Below, one piece after another: positions 53,123 through 62,406 of a stretch of 64,000 nucleotides of DNA. The position numbers and the translations under genes are program-made. The notes beneath the pieces were generated by a model, which was not told the DNA's origin, did no database searches, and saw only the letters and a list, made by a program, of their open reading frames with translations. Positions within the stretch are counted from its first letter, which is position 1, and each line of letters begins with the position of its first letter. Source of the stretch: Methanolinea sp. (GTDB lineage Archaea > Halobacteriota > Methanomicrobia > Methanomicrobiales > Methanospirillaceae). The stretch is taken from positions 1 to 64,000 of the forward strand of contig JASEES010000047.1 of assembly GCA_030019395.1 (NCBI GenBank), in the 5' to 3' direction.

Positions 53123-53596
53123 ATGCTCGTTCGTGACGTGATGACAAAAAACCCCGTGACAGTCAGTGCCGGGGCAACGATCCGGGAGGCTGCAGCGCTG
53201 CTGCGCGAACGCAACATCGGCGGCCTGCCGGTGATGGACGGTGACAGGCTGGTCGGGATGATAACCGAGTCCGACATCCTCCGCCTCCTTGAGACCGGCA
53301 GGATCTCTGACGACCTCTGGCTCCCCTCCCCGCTGGAGGTCATCGAGGTCCCGATCAGGGAGTTCATCAACTGGGAGAAGACCCGGCACGCGCTCACCGC
53401 GATCGGGGAGAAGGAGGTCCGCACGGTGATGAGTCACCCGGTCGTGACAATCGGGGAAGATGCCGATATCGAGGAGGCAGCATCCCTGATGCTCTCGAAA
53501 AAGATAGCGCGGCTCCCGGTTATGAGAGGAAATACCCTTGTCGGAATCGTGGCACGGTCTGACATCATCCGCGGCATTGCCCGGACGGAAACGTGA
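53123..53596 (+). CDS. Two-domain CBS protein within the arg operon
   Basis: 157 residues made of a CBS pair (VRDVMTKNPVTVSAGATIREAA, GGLPVMDGDRLVGMITESDI, and VRTVMSHPVVTIGEDADIEEAA, ARLPVMRGNTLVGIVARSDI) and a central linker. CBS pairs bind adenine nucleotides or SAM and regulate attached or partner proteins. It starts 13 bases after argC and ends 17 bases before the argJ start, so it is cotranscribed with arginine genes. Role in arginine control is inference. Confidence 0.9.
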   Translation: MLVRDVMTKNPVTVSAGATIREAAALLRERNIGGLPVMDGDRLVGMITESDILRLLETGRISDDLWLPSPLEVIEVPIREFINWEKTRHALTAIGEKEVRTVMSHPVVTIGEDADIEEAASLMLSKKIARLPVMRGNTLVGIVARSDIIRGIARTET

Positions 53597-53613
53597 GAGA
53601 GAGGGATGTGCCC

Positions 53614-54765
53614 ATGAAGAGCATATGCGGCGTGGAAGGTGTGACGGCCTGGGGTGTAAAGGAAGGAAAGTTCGGGCTGGCTTTAATCAGGGCAGAGGGC
53701 GAGGCAGCAGGGGTCTTTACATCGAACCTCATGAAAGCCCCCGTGATCCGGCTCATGGAGGAGCGGATCAGGAGTGGCAGGCTTGCTGCGGTGGTCGCAA
53801 ACAGCGGATGTGCAAACGCCTATACCGGAAAGAGGGGTTACAGCGATGCCCGGGAGATGGCGGCGATTGCCGCAGAGGCAGTCGGCGTGAGCCCCGGTGA
53901 GGTGGGCGTGGCGAGCACGGGGGTCATCGGCAGGTACCTTGACCTGCCCCTGATCAGGGACCAGTGCCACCGTGTCGCACCGCTCCTCTCCCGGAGCGAG
54001 GAGGCAGAGACCCGCGCAGCCCGGGCCATCATGACAACAGATCTCACCGAGAAACATGCGCTCGTCCGGAGAGAGACATTCTCGGTCGGCGGCATCACCA
54101 AGGGGTCGGGGATGATTGCCCCGAACATGGGGACGATGCTTGCTTTCATCTACACTGACGCAGAGGTCCCCGCAAAGAACCTCCGCGGAATCCTCCGGGA
54201 CGCCGCCCGCAGGACATTCAACAGGGTCGTTGTCGATGGTGACATGAGCACGAACGATATCGCGCTCTGCACGGCGACCGGAACGGCAGGGAGGGTCCCG
54301 GAGAAGGAATTTTCCATGGCGCTCGAGGAGTGCTGCAGGGCCCTTGCCATCCAGATCGCGATGGACGGTGAAGGGGCGACGAAACTCCTCGAGGTGACGG
54401 TCCGGGGCGCTCCCGGCGAGGAAGAGGCAGCAACAGTTGCCCGGACCATCGTCTCCTCTCCCCTCGTCAAGACTGCCGTCTATGGTGCCGACCCGAACTG
54501 GGGAAGGGTGATTGCCGCGGCAGGCAGGGCCGGAATCGCATTCGACCCGGAAATCGTTGACCTCTGGATGGGAGACGGCAGGGAGTCTGTCCCACTCGTG
54601 AAGGGGGGAGAGATCGTCGTTGACCTGGCCCGTGCCAAGTCCCTCATGATGGGAAAGAAGGTCGTCTTTGTCCTCGACCTTGCATCCGGAAACGGCGAGG
54701 CGACGGCGTGGGGGTGCGACCTCACCGAAAAGTACGTGGAGATCAACGGGAGGTACACGACATGA
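53614..54765 (+). CDS. argJ: Bifunctional ornithine acetyltransferase / N-acetylglutamate synthase
   Basis: 383 residues. Recycles the acetyl group in arginine synthesis. The precursor self-cleaves before a threonine; here the site is [16 protein letters not shown], with Thr kept and Gly in place of the usual Ala before it. Other blocks: [45 protein letters not shown] and C-terminal [15 protein letters not shown] 53614 follows GAGAGAGGGA. Stop overlaps the argB start. Confidence 0.95.
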   Translation: MKSICGVEGVTAWGVKEGKFGLALIRAEGEAAGVFTSNLMKAPVIRLMEERIRSGRLAAVVANSGCANAYTGKRGYSDAREMAAIAAEAVGVSPGEVGVASTGVIGRYLDLPLIRDQCHRVAPLLSRSEEAETRAARAIMTTDLTEKHALVRRETFSVGGITKGSGMIAPNMGTMLAFIYTDAEVPAKNLRGILRDAARRTFNRVVVDGDMSTNDIALCTATGTAGRVPEKEFSMALEECCRALAIQIAMDGEGATKLLEVTVRGAPGEEEAATVARTIVSSPLVKTAVYGADPNWGRVIAAAGRAGIAFDPEIVDLWMGDGRESVPLVKGGEIVVDLARAKSLMMGKKVVFVLDLASGNGEATAWGCDLTEKYVEINGRYTT

Positions 54766-55637
54766 AGCGCGAAGATGTCCTGATGGAAGCGCTCCCCTAC
54801 ATCCAGAAGTTCCACGGGAAGACGATGGTGATCAAGCTCGGGGGGCACGCGATGGTCGATCCGGCAATCCTCGAGATGGCGATACGTGACGCGGTCCTCC
54901 TCCAGCTCGTCGGGATCAGGCTCGTCCTCGTCCACGGCGGCGGCCCCGAGATCACGGACAAGATGAAGGCAATGGGCAAGGAACCGCGTTTCGTTGCAGG
55001 CCTGCGCATCACGGACGAGGAGACCCTCGAGATCGCCCAGATGGTCCTTGTCGGCAAGATCAACAGCAACATCGTCTCCCTGATTGCAAAGAGCGGCGGG
55101 AAGGGTATCGGGCTGTCCGGAAACGACGGCAACCTCATCATCGCCCGCAGGATGGTGCCGAAACGCGTCCGGGTGGAGGGAAAGGAACGCGAGATAGACC
55201 TCGGGCACGTGGGGGAGATAGAGGAGATTAACCCCTCCATCCTCCACACGCTTCTCGACAGCGGTTATATCCCCGTCATTGCGCCGATTGCGATTGACCG
55301 GAACGGACAGAGCCTCAACATCAACGCGGACACCGCTGCCGGGGAGATTGCCATTGCCCTCCACGCCTACAAGCTCATCAACATGACAGACGTGGATGGC
55401 ATCATGGATGCGTCCCGAAGTCATGTTTTCCGCCGCCTGGGCGTGGCAGAGGCAGAGAGCCTGATGGAAGAGGGGACCGTGTCCGAGGGAATGATCCCGA
55501 AGGTCTCCTCGATTATCCGGGCGGTCAACAACGGTGTTTCATTCGGGCACGTCATCAACGGCAACATCCCCCACAACCTCATCCTGGAGATGTTCACGGA
55601 CGAAGGTGTCGGGACGATGATCACGGCAAGGGACTAG
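54762..55637 (+). CDS. argB: Acetylglutamate kinase
   Basis: 291 residues, amino-acid kinase fold. Phosphorylates N-acetylglutamate, second step of the pathway. Signatures: [66 protein letters not shown] and [18 protein letters not shown] overlaps the argJ stop (ATGA). Whether it is arginine-inhibited is unclear: the N-terminal helix linked to hexamer feedback ([12 protein letters not shown]) is present. Confidence 0.96.
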   Translation: MKREDVLMEALPYIQKFHGKTMVIKLGGHAMVDPAILEMAIRDAVLLQLVGIRLVLVHGGGPEITDKMKAMGKEPRFVAGLRITDEETLEIAQMVLVGKINSNIVSLIAKSGGKGIGLSGNDGNLIIARRMVPKRVRVEGKEREIDLGHVGEIEEINPSILHTLLDSGYIPVIAPIAIDRNGQSLNINADTAAGEIAIALHAYKLINMTDVDGIMDASRSHVFRRLGVAEAESLMEEGTVSEGMIPKVSSIIRAVNNGVSFGHVINGNIPHNLILEMFTDEGVGTMITARD

Positions 55638-55693
55638 GGTCTCCCCAAGCAGTCCGGGTTTAACGGAAAAGCAAGGAGAAATAACCGGGACAA

Positions 55694-55978
55694 TCAGGGG
55701 AGATTCCCGTCACCCTGGCATTCCCTCTGTTTTTCCTCGCTCATCTCGATCAGGAGGCCGAAGATTTTCCGGACGGAGAGGGGGTTGATCCCTTTTTCAA
55801 CCGCATAATTGTACGCATGTTCCAGAACCTCGTGGGTCCGCTTGTCATCGTGCACGGGGAGGCCCTCGGCCATCTTGACCTGAGCCATGCGGGCGGCAAG
55901 ATGCTGCCTTTCTGCAATCAGATCGATAATCTGCTCATCAATCCTGTTGATCTCGGTCCGGAGTGCTTCGATGGGCAT
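55694..55978 (-). CDS. aroQ: Chorismate mutase, AroQ type
   Basis: 94 residues, all-helical. Makes prephenate from chorismate for Phe and Tyr. First helix LRTEINRIDEQIIDLIAERQHLAARMAQVK carries the conserved Arg and the Lys at its end when read in two parts; VHDDKRTHEVLEHA and the third helix complete the four-helix active site. ATG 55978 chosen over the GTG two codons earlier. Converges on argB. Confidence 0.88.
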   Translation of the reverse strand: MPIEALRTEINRIDEQIIDLIAERQHLAARMAQVKMAEGLPVHDDKRTHEVLEHAYNYAVEKGINPLSVRKIFGLLIEMSEEKQRECQGDGNLP

Positions 55979-56077
55979 ACACACTCTACGGGGAGTCAGG
56001 AGATTTAAAGGTGGTGACTCGTGCCCGCTCCAAAGGGCATAAGGTATGCAAGTTCCAAATAAGGTACCTGAAAAGAC

Positions 56078-56689
56078 ATGCTTGAGCGAATCACCCGCCG
56101 GGAGAGATCAGACCTCCTGATAGCCTGGATTGCGATATCCATTGCATTCTCCCTCATCTTCATCAGGGGAGGCGTGACACTCGAGACATTCCTCGTATTC
56201 CTCCTCATCTCCATGGTCACCGTGGGTATCGGGTTCATCCTTCACGAGATGGCCCACAAGTTCACTGCAATGAGATACGGGTACTGGGCGGAGTTCCGGA
56301 AGGATAACCTCATGCTCCTCGTCGCGGTGGCAATGGCCGCCCTCGTCGGTGTCGTGTTCGCCGCACCCGGTGCAACCGTCATCTACGGGACGTACATCAC
56401 GAGGGAACAGAACGGAAAGATATCGGCCGCGGGACCGGCAGTCAACCTTGTCCTGTGTGCTGTTTTTGCCGTTCTCTCCGGTGCCGCGGGATTGCTTTCC
56501 ATCCCCCTGCTCTCCCTCATCGGGATGGTCGGGCTCCAGGTGAATGCCATGATCGCCGCGTTCAACATGCTGCCTGTCAGCGTGCTCGACGGGAAGAAGG
56601 TCCTTGCATGGAACCCGGCAGTCTTTGCAGTCCTCATTGTCACGGCGTTCGGGATACTCCTGGCGTCCTACTTCACCCCCCTCTTCTGA
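56078..56689 (+). CDS. M50-family (site-2 protease-like) membrane metalloprotease
   Basis: 203 residues with about six membrane helices. The zinc motif HEMAH is in helix 2 (GFILHEMAHKFTAMRYG), and the third ligand region is NMLPVSVLDGKKVL (LDG). No PDZ or CBS domain, so this is the minimal archaeal form. S2P-like enzymes cleave membrane-bound substrates; the target is unknown. Confidence 0.9.
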   Translation: MLERITRRERSDLLIAWIAISIAFSLIFIRGGVTLETFLVFLLISMVTVGIGFILHEMAHKFTAMRYGYWAEFRKDNLMLLVAVAMAALVGVVFAAPGATVIYGTYITREQNGKISAAGPAVNLVLCAVFAVLSGAAGLLSIPLLSLIGMVGLQVNAMIAAFNMLPVSVLDGKKVLAWNPAVFAVLIVTAFGILLASYFTPLF

Positions 56690-56747
56690 TTTTTCCCGTT
56701 CCCGAAAAGCAGAACGCAACGATTAAATAACTATGCAAATAATTTTG

Positions 56748-56757
56748 ATATAAATAA
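56748..56757 (+). promoter_or_regulatory. TATA box of cbiMNQO
   Basis: ATATAAATAA in a strongly AT-rich 94-base intergenic region; AGGTGA at 56771-56776 is the ribosome binding site for the cbiM ATG at 56784. The short leader leaves no room for a cobalamin riboswitch. Confidence 0.5.
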
Positions 56758-56783
56758 ATTAATTTTGTTCAGGTGATTGTCGC

Positions 56784-57479
56784 ATGCACATCATGGAAGG
56801 ATTCCTGCCCCTCCCCTGGGCAGCATTCTGGTGGGCGGTTGCCCTCCCGTGCCTTGGGTTCGGGATATACCAGTTGAAGCGCATCCTCTCTGCCGACAGG
56901 GAAGCCCTCCCGCTCCTCGGGGTCACGGGAGGATTTATCTTCATTCTCTCGTCGCTCAAGCTCCCCTCTGTCACCGGGAGCTGCTCGCATCCTACCGGGA
57001 CGGGTCTTTCAGCGATCTGTTTCGGGCCGTTCATCACGTCGGTCATCTGCGCCATCGTCCTCCTCTTCCAGAGCCTCTTTCTTGCGCATGGCGGGCTCTC
57101 GACCCTTGGCGCGAACATCATCTCCATGGGTGTCGCCGGCCCCGTCGCCGGATGGGTGGTCTACCGTATCCTGCGCGATACACGTGTCCACGTGTACCTC
57201 ACGGTCTTTTGCGTCTGTGCCATCGCCGATCTGGTGACCTATGTCGTGACCTCCTTTGAACTTGCCCTGGCCTATCCTGCGGCGGTGGGAGGGGTAGCGT
57301 CCTCGTTTGTCTCGTTCCTCGGGATCTTTGCAATCACGCAGGTTCCCCTGGCAATCGTGGAAGGTATCGTTCTTGCACTCGTCTTCAAGTACATCGTTAC
57401 TCTCAAGCCGGAGATCCTGATCAGGCTCAGGGTTTTTCCGGAAGAGAAGATCCGGGCTGCGGCAGGTGATGCCCCATGA
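56784..57479 (+). CDS. cbiM: Cobalt ECF transporter S component CbiM
   Basis: 231 residues, seven helices. The N-terminal MHIMEGFLP supplies the metal-binding amino terminus and His2; SCSHPTGTGLSAICFGP contains the second conserved histidine. Binds Co2+ for corrinoid synthesis, needed in methanogenesis. First of cbiM-N-Q-O. Stop overlaps cbiN by 4 bases. Confidence 0.95.
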   Translation: MHIMEGFLPLPWAAFWWAVALPCLGFGIYQLKRILSADREALPLLGVTGGFIFILSSLKLPSVTGSCSHPTGTGLSAICFGPFITSVICAIVLLFQSLFLAHGGLSTLGANIISMGVAGPVAGWVVYRILRDTRVHVYLTVFCVCAIADLVTYVVTSFELALAYPAAVGGVASSFVSFLGIFAITQVPLAIVEGIVLALVFKYIVTLKPEILIRLRVFPEEKIRAAAGDAP

Positions 57480-57790
57480 AGAAAGGCTATCTCCTCGAGA
57501 TCCTTGCCATCGCTGCGATCATCGGTTTCTGTGCGATCTTCCTGTATTCCAGTTCGCTGGCTGGTGAGGCGGAATTTGCCGGTTCCGACACCGTCGGATC
57601 GGAGAGGGTTTCGGAACTCTCGGGAATACCGCTCGAGGAGTTCCACCCGATCATCCCGCAGTGGGAGCCACCGAGCGGCGAGGTAGAGTCCGGTCTCTTC
57701 GCGCTCCAGGCCGCGGTCGGCGGGATCATCGTCGGCTGGGTGTTCGGGTACTGGAAAGGCCAGGCAAAGGTGAAGAACCACGAAGGATAA
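57476..57790 (+). CDS. cbiN: Cobalt ECF transporter component CbiN
   Basis: 104 residues with two membrane helices (EILAIAAIIGFCAIFLYSS and FALQAAVGGIIVGWVFGYW) around a short outside loop (AGSDTVGSERVSELSGIP). CbiN is needed with CbiM for metal loading. Overlaps cbiM (ATGA). Confidence 0.9.
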   Translation: MKKGYLLEILAIAAIIGFCAIFLYSSSLAGEAEFAGSDTVGSERVSELSGIPLEEFHPIIPQWEPPSGEVESGLFALQAAVGGIIVGWVFGYWKGQAKVKNHEG

Positions 57791-57799
57791 CGTCGTGTG

Positions 57800-58588
57800 A
57801 TGTACGAAGAGATCCTCGAGGATATCGCCCATAACAGTGCCCTGCGGGAGACGAATACCGCGGTCAAACTCGCAACAGGGGCGGGAGCAATCCTCCTCTG
57901 CCTCCTCTCCCCGGGATTTTTTGCTCCTCTCTTCGTTGCCGTCACCCTCGTCCTCGCCCTCGTACTCCTGGCCCGCGTGGACATTCACACGCTTTTACAC
58001 GTGTATATGGCACCGGCACTCTTCGCCCTCTTCTCGATAGCGGTCATCGTTCTCGTCTCGGGCGGGGGAGAGTGCTTCTGGCGCTGGCAGCCACTTCCCT
58101 GGTTTGCCCTCTCCCTCTCCCGTGACGGAATCAACCAGGGAGTGCTCGTCCTTGCCCGTTTTGCGGGGGGGACGACGGCGATCGCCTTCATCGCCCTCAC
58201 GACGCCCATGACTGACCTCTTTGCCGTCATGAAGCGTGCACGCGTTCCTGACGAGGTCACGGATCTCGCGATGATCATTTACAGGACGATCTTCGTCATC
58301 ATGGCACACGTGGTCCAGGTCTACCGTGCCCAGATCATGCGCCTTGGGTACAGCACTTTCCGCGAGTCCGTCCGGTCCTTCGCAACGCTCTGCGGGGCAG
58401 TCTTCATCGCCTCGTGGGAGGCGGGCGAGGATCTCGTCCGGGCGATGGAAGCCCGGTGCTATGACGGGAAGTTCGCGGTCCTCGGGAGGGACAGGCCTCC
58501 TGCGCCGCTCTCCGTCGCAGCAGTCGCCCTCTTTTTCCTTACCACCGGAGCCCTGGCGGTGACCACGGCGGATATCACGCTCATTTAG
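57800..58588 (+). CDS. cbiQ: Cobalt ECF transporter T component CbiQ
   Basis: 262 residues with about five helices and the coupling motif pair typical of T components: the EARCYDGKF segment (consensus A-R-G family, here MEARCYDG) near 220 and YRTIFVIMAHVVQVYRAQIMRLGYSTFRES before it. Transmits ATP hydrolysis from CbiO to CbiM. A GTG three bases upstream (57797) is an alternative start. Confidence 0.92.
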   Translation: MYEEILEDIAHNSALRETNTAVKLATGAGAILLCLLSPGFFAPLFVAVTLVLALVLLARVDIHTLLHVYMAPALFALFSIAVIVLVSGGGECFWRWQPLPWFALSLSRDGINQGVLVLARFAGGTTAIAFIALTTPMTDLFAVMKRARVPDEVTDLAMIIYRTIFVIMAHVVQVYRAQIMRLGYSTFRESVRSFATLCGAVFIASWEAGEDLVRAMEARCYDGKFAVLGRDRPPAPLSVAAVALFFLTTGALAVTTADITLI

Positions 58589-58600
58589 GGGGAATTACCG

Positions 58601-59773
58601 GTGGGACGTGTCATCCTCGAGGCCCGGGACATCTGGTACAGGTACCCGAGGGGCATGGAGGCAATCCGCGGGATCAGTTTCCACATATGGAGGGGAGAGA
58701 AGGTCGCGGTCGTCGGTCCGAACGGTGCCGGGAAATCAACCCTCCTCCTGATGTTCAACGGGATGGTAAAGCCGGACCGGGGGATAATCCTATTCGACAA
58801 CGAGCCTATCAGGTATGACAGGGCGGCCCTCCGCGAACTCCGGCGGAAGGTCGGGTTCGTGATGCAGAACCCTGATCGCCAGATCATCTCCCCGACGGTC
58901 TTCCAGGATGTGGCATTCGGGCCGGTCAACCTGGGTTACAGCGGGGAGGAGGTCAGGAAAGCCGTCGAAAGGGCCCTTGCACAGGTCGGGCTTCAGGGTT
59001 TCGAGAGGCGCCCGCCGCACCAGCTCTCCGGCGGGGAGAAGAAGCGGGTCGCCATCGCCGGAGTCCTCGCGATGGACCCGGACGTCCTCATCCTCGACGA
59101 ACCAACGACGGGACTTGACCCTTCCGGATCGGAAGACATCATGGAACTCCTGGACGAGCTGCACCACCAGGGAAAGACCGTGATCATCTCGACGCATGAC
59201 ATCGAGCTTGCCTACCCCTGGGCGGACAGGGCAATCCTCCTCACCAGGGGAAGAATCCTGCAGGAGGACGTCCCCGATATCGCGTTCGGCGACCCGGAAC
59301 TCGTGAGGATGGCCCGCCTCTCCATGCCGACACTCCTCGAACTCTACATCGAGTTGAAGAAGAGGGGTTTTTCACTTCCCGAACGGAAACCAAAAACTGT
59401 CCTCGACATGCTCAACGTGATCGATCGGGCATTCCGGAACCGGCTCTGCTACACGCAACCCGGCAGGATAACCGTTCTTGACGTGGATGCCCCCTGCAAG
59501 GTCTCCCTCTCCGAATGGAGGGCCCGTCACCCGGGCGTCTCCCTTGGTGCCATGGGTACGAGGGCAAAGCAGCGGGCAGCAGAAGAGAAGATCACGCCCG
59601 AGTTCACGTATGGCGTCATCGACAAGTGCATCCTGAAGGCACTCCTCGGGGAAGACAGCATGATTGTCACGACCGGGAGCATGGCCGGGCGAGTCCGCGA
59701 GAGAGTGCAGGAGTTCTCACGGGAGTTCAACCTGGACATTGAAGTCGTTATGGCCCGGGAAACCATTGAATAA
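58601..59773 (+). CDS. cbiO: Cobalt ECF transporter ATPase CbiO with C-terminal extension
   Basis: 390 residues, GTG start. ATPase domain 1-275: Walker A GPNGAGKST, Q-loop FVMQNPDRQIISPTVFQDVAFGP (in parts), signature LSGGEKKRVAIAGVL, Walker B LILDEPTTGLDPSG, H-loop STHD. The final 110 residues (from KPKTVLDMLNVIDRAF) are additional to a normal 275-residue CbiO; they include VSLGAMGTRAKQRAAEEKITP and MIVTTGSMAGRVRERV, which I do not recognise. Possibly regulatory or nucleotide/metal responsive. Confidence 0.93.
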   Translation: MGRVILEARDIWYRYPRGMEAIRGISFHIWRGEKVAVVGPNGAGKSTLLLMFNGMVKPDRGIILFDNEPIRYDRAALRELRRKVGFVMQNPDRQIISPTVFQDVAFGPVNLGYSGEEVRKAVERALAQVGLQGFERRPPHQLSGGEKKRVAIAGVLAMDPDVLILDEPTTGLDPSGSEDIMELLDELHHQGKTVIISTHDIELAYPWADRAILLTRGRILQEDVPDIAFGDPELVRMARLSMPTLLELYIELKKRGFSLPERKPKTVLDMLNVIDRAFRNRLCYTQPGRITVLDVDAPCKVSLSEWRARHPGVSLGAMGTRAKQRAAEEKITPEFTYGVIDKCILKALLGEDSMIVTTGSMAGRVRERVQEFSREFNLDIEVVMARETIE

Positions 59774-59840
59774 CGGGACCGGGACCAAAAAAGCAGCCCG
59801 GCAGGGATACCCTCCTGCGGTGAGGGGGGGGAGGTATCTT

Positions 59841-60446
59841 TCACTCCCCATGAAGCCGGGCGATTACTCCGACAACAGACCGGCCCTTCTCCCCAGCTTC
59901 AGCAAGTGCAGTCGGGTGTCCCCTGATGCCCCCGTAACGGTCCATGTCGTTTGCAATGATGTTGTCGTAATACTCGAACCCGAGCGTGTTGAAAAAAGCG
60001 GTGACTGCGGGAAATGCCGCGTCAAAGACGTTGTCCCATGAAAGGCCGGCCGTGGAGATGAAAAGGCCCTTGTGTTTCCTGATATGGTCGTCGGAAAAGT
60101 ACATCGTCTTTAGGATGAACTTCCTTGCCCACAGGAACTGCGCCCTGTCGATCAGCCCTTTCAGCTCGGCAGTGATACCCATGCTGTAGATGGGGGATGC
60201 GACTGCCAGGCAGTCTGAAGAGAGGATGCGGTCGAAGAGGGGAATGGCATCATCCGAGACGATGCAGTTCCCGGTCTTGTGGCACGCGTTGCACCCGCGG
60301 CAGGGGGAATAGGCAAGATCCCTGAGGATAACCTTCTCTGCCACGGCCCCCGCTTCCCGTGTCCCTTCGAGGAAAGCGTCAAGGAGTGTCTCGGTGTTCC
60401 CGTGCCGGTGGGGGCTCCCCGAGAGGCCCAGTACCCTGACGGGCAT
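59841..60446 (-). CDS. Iron-sulfur flavoprotein
   Basis: 201 residues. N-terminal FMN loop LGLSGSPHRHGNTETLLD, Cys motif CRGCNACHKTGNC (CX2CX2CX5C) for a [4Fe-4S] cluster, SPIYSMGITAELKGLIDR, and a C-terminal half with FISTAGLSWDNVFDAA. Paralogue of the next gene upstream, which stops 2 bases before this start. Start ATG 60446 begins at the flavodoxin strand. Likely ferredoxin-linked redox enzyme. Confidence 0.88.
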   Translation of the reverse strand: MPVRVLGLSGSPHRHGNTETLLDAFLEGTREAGAVAEKVILRDLAYSPCRGCNACHKTGNCIVSDDAIPLFDRILSSDCLAVASPIYSMGITAELKGLIDRAQFLWARKFILKTMYFSDDHIRKHKGLFISTAGLSWDNVFDAAFPAVTAFFNTLGFEYYDNIIANDMDRYGGIRGHPTALAEAGEKGRSVVGVIARLHGE

Positions 60447-60447
60447 T

Positions 60448-61062
60448 TCAACGCCCCATTCTCGTTCCGAGTTCCCTGACCACGTCGCGGCCAAGGCGCC
60501 CGGCGTCGGCCTTTGCCGAAGGATGCGAGAGGATTGCACCCTTCTCGTCCACGCCGTTGACCATCAGGTAACGGATGTCCCGGTCGGGAATATCGACCAC
60601 GTGGAAGAAACACTTCACGGTCGGTACAGCCCCGTCGAACACGTAGTCCCAGTTCTGCCCGGCGGTGGAGAGGAATATCCCCATCCTCTTTCCCTTCTTT
60701 TCGGGTGCGACGACCGGTAGTTTCAGGACGAATTTCCTCGACCTGAATACCTGGAACCGGTCGATTAAGGCCTTTGCCTGGGCACAGATCCCCATGCAGA
60801 ATATGGGTGCGGCGAGGATGAGGCAGTCGGCATCGACGATCCTGTCGTGCAGGTAGTCCATCCCGTCGCGCTGGACGCACTTGTTCAGTTTCTCGCAGGC
60901 ATTGCATCCCCTGCAAGGGTTTACGTTTGCCTCGGTGAGGACGACCTTCTCGATGGCAACCCCTCCCTCCTGCTCCATGGCCTGGAGGACCCAGTCGAGA
61001 AGGGTCTCGGAATTGCCTCCCCGCCGCGGGCTGCCGGCAAAGGCAAGGACTTTGATCTCCAT
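60448..61062 (-). CDS. Iron-sulfur flavoprotein
   Basis: 204 residues, close paralogue of the downstream neighbour: FAGSPRRGGNSETLLD, cluster motif CRGCNACEKLNKC, APIFCMGICAQAKALIDRFQ and FLSTAGQNWDYVFDGA. The pair probably arose by tandem duplication and is cotranscribed. It lies 79 bases downstream of the peroxiredoxin on the same strand. Electron carrier or oxidoreductase; substrate unknown. Confidence 0.88.
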   Translation of the reverse strand: MEIKVLAFAGSPRRGGNSETLLDWVLQAMEQEGGVAIEKVVLTEANVNPCRGCNACEKLNKCVQRDGMDYLHDRIVDADCLILAAPIFCMGICAQAKALIDRFQVFRSRKFVLKLPVVAPEKKGKRMGIFLSTAGQNWDYVFDGAVPTVKCFFHVVDIPDRDIRYLMVNGVDEKGAILSHPSAKADAGRLGRDVVRELGTRMGR

Positions 61063-61141
61063 CAGTCACCCCTTGGGCCCGGCAGGTGAAAAATGTGTCC
61101 AAGGGTGCAGGGTCCGGATAAAAAAAGGAGAAACGGGTGTA

Positions 61142-61783
61142 TTACAGTTTCTTGAAGCAGAGGTACCAGTCTTTGCACTCGTACCCCTCGGAGAGACGCT
61201 TGTCCATCTCTTCCTTGTTCTTCGGTGCGGGGACCACGACCTTGTCACCCGGCTGCCAGTTTGCAGGCGTCGCGACTCCGTACTTGTCGGTCGTCTGCAG
61301 GGACTTGACGAGGCGGATGATCTCCGGCATGTACCGTCCCGCGGTGAGCGGGTAGTAGATCATGGCCCTGAGTATCCCCTTGTCGTCGATGAAGAAGACA
61401 GCCCGGATCGCCGCCGTGCTGCTCTGCCCCGGGTGGATCATGCCGTACTTCTTTGCCACCTTCATGTCGAGGTCCGCGATGATGGGAAACGGGATGTCTA
61501 CTCCCATCTTCTCCTTGATGTTCCGGATCCACGCGAGGTGGGAGTGGACCGAGTCAATGGAGAGACCCATCAGCTGGACGTTGAGGGACTTCAACTCCTC
61601 GGCGATCTGGGAGAACGCGATGAACTCCGTTGTACAGACGGGTGTGAAGTCTGCCGGGTGCGAGAAGAGGACGAGCCACTTCCCCTTGAAATCCGAAAGT
61701 TTTACCATTCCAGCCGTCGTGAGGGCCTCGAAGTCAGGGGCCGGTTCCCCGAGGACAGGCATCGATCCGAATTCGCCGCACAT
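61142..61783 (-). CDS. Peroxiredoxin (archaeal Prx6-like)
   Basis: 213 residues. Peroxidatic cysteine in HPADFTPVCTTEF (about residue 50), conserved Arg in the dimer face, and a C-terminal arm with two cysteines (SEGYECKDWYLCFKKL) like the resolving pair of archaeal 2-Cys Prx6 enzymes. Reduces H2O2 and alkyl hydroperoxides. Sits between the CMD gene and the two flavoproteins on the same strand; the flavoproteins could supply electrons (inference). Confidence 0.95.
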   Translation of the reverse strand: MCGEFGSMPVLGEPAPDFEALTTAGMVKLSDFKGKWLVLFSHPADFTPVCTTEFIAFSQIAEELKSLNVQLMGLSIDSVHSHLAWIRNIKEKMGVDIPFPIIADLDMKVAKKYGMIHPGQSSTAAIRAVFFIDDKGILRAMIYYPLTAGRYMPEIIRLVKSLQTTDKYGVATPANWQPGDKVVVPAPKNKEEMDKRLSEGYECKDWYLCFKKL

Positions 61784-61789
61784 GCGGAC

Positions 61790-62134
61790 TCACTCCGGCA
61801 TGACTTCGTCAAGCTGTGCCTTGCCATAGACATAGGCAGGCATGCCCGCGAGGAGGAATGCAACCCGCAAAGCTTCCTCGACTTCTTTCTTGGTTAATCC
61901 CAGGTTCTTTGCACCCGCAAGCTGTGCCCTTACCGCGTGCTGGTCACGCAGGGATGCCGCGATGGCAATTGCAATCAGTTTCTTCGTCTTGCGGGTGAGG
62001 GCGCCGTCGTCCCAGATATGACCCTCGAGTTTCATCACCATCTCGTACATCTGGGGGTCCTTTTCCGCCAGTTCCCTGAAAAACTTCGGGACCTTGCCGA
62101 TCATCTTTTCCAGATTTTTCGTGTCCTTTGCCAT
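61790..62134 (-). CDS. Carboxymuconolactone decarboxylase-like protein
   Basis: 114 residues, helical. TRKTKKLIAIAIAASLRDQHAVRAQLAGAKNLGLTKKEVEEALRVAF in parts follows the CMD/AhpD pattern, but the CxxC is replaced by RDQH, so no cysteine pair for peroxide chemistry. Encoded 6 bases upstream of the peroxiredoxin and 7 bases downstream of the desulforedoxin, one operon. May be structural or use another chemistry. Confidence 0.8.
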   Translation of the reverse strand: MAKDTKNLEKMIGKVPKFFRELAEKDPQMYEMVMKLEGHIWDDGALTRKTKKLIAIAIAASLRDQHAVRAQLAGAKNLGLTKKEVEEALRVAFLLAGMPAYVYGKAQLDEVMPE

Positions 62135-62141
62135 ACGTCGA

Positions 62142-62267
62142 TCACTTCACGAGTTTCATGGGCTGCCCGCAGCAGACGAGCTCTCCGCCGCCGACTTCCT
62201 TGACTACAACAACGTTACCGCAAATCTCGCATTCGAAGACCTGCCCGACCTTTGAGACATTGACCAT
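62142..62267 (-). CDS. Desulforedoxin-like protein (41 residues)
   Basis: A very short gene, easy to overlook. The product has FECEICGN (CxxC at 13 and 16) and LVCCGQPMK (CC at 32-33), exactly the four cysteines that bind one iron in desulforedoxin and in the N-terminal domain of desulfoferrodoxin. No superoxide reductase domain follows. It starts the CMD-peroxiredoxin operon and is likely a small electron donor. Confidence 0.85.
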   Translation of the reverse strand: MVNVSKVGQVFECEICGNVVVVKEVGGGELVCCGQPMKLVK

Positions 62268-62406
62268 TTCCTTTCACTCCTCATCGTTGGACATTCATCA
62301 TTCCATTCTGTTCGGGGCTGCATGGGAACCGGACATTCATCCCTGTTCCGGCTGCCTGTTTTCTCTGCCCTGCACTGCGCAGTGGCAAATCGGGTAAAAA
62401 TGGGTG

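Noticed and set aside
56690-56783. Cobalamin riboswitch upstream of cbiM
   Set aside because: Only 94 AT-rich bases separate the genes and the TATA box leaves almost no leader; no B12-box-like sequence is present.
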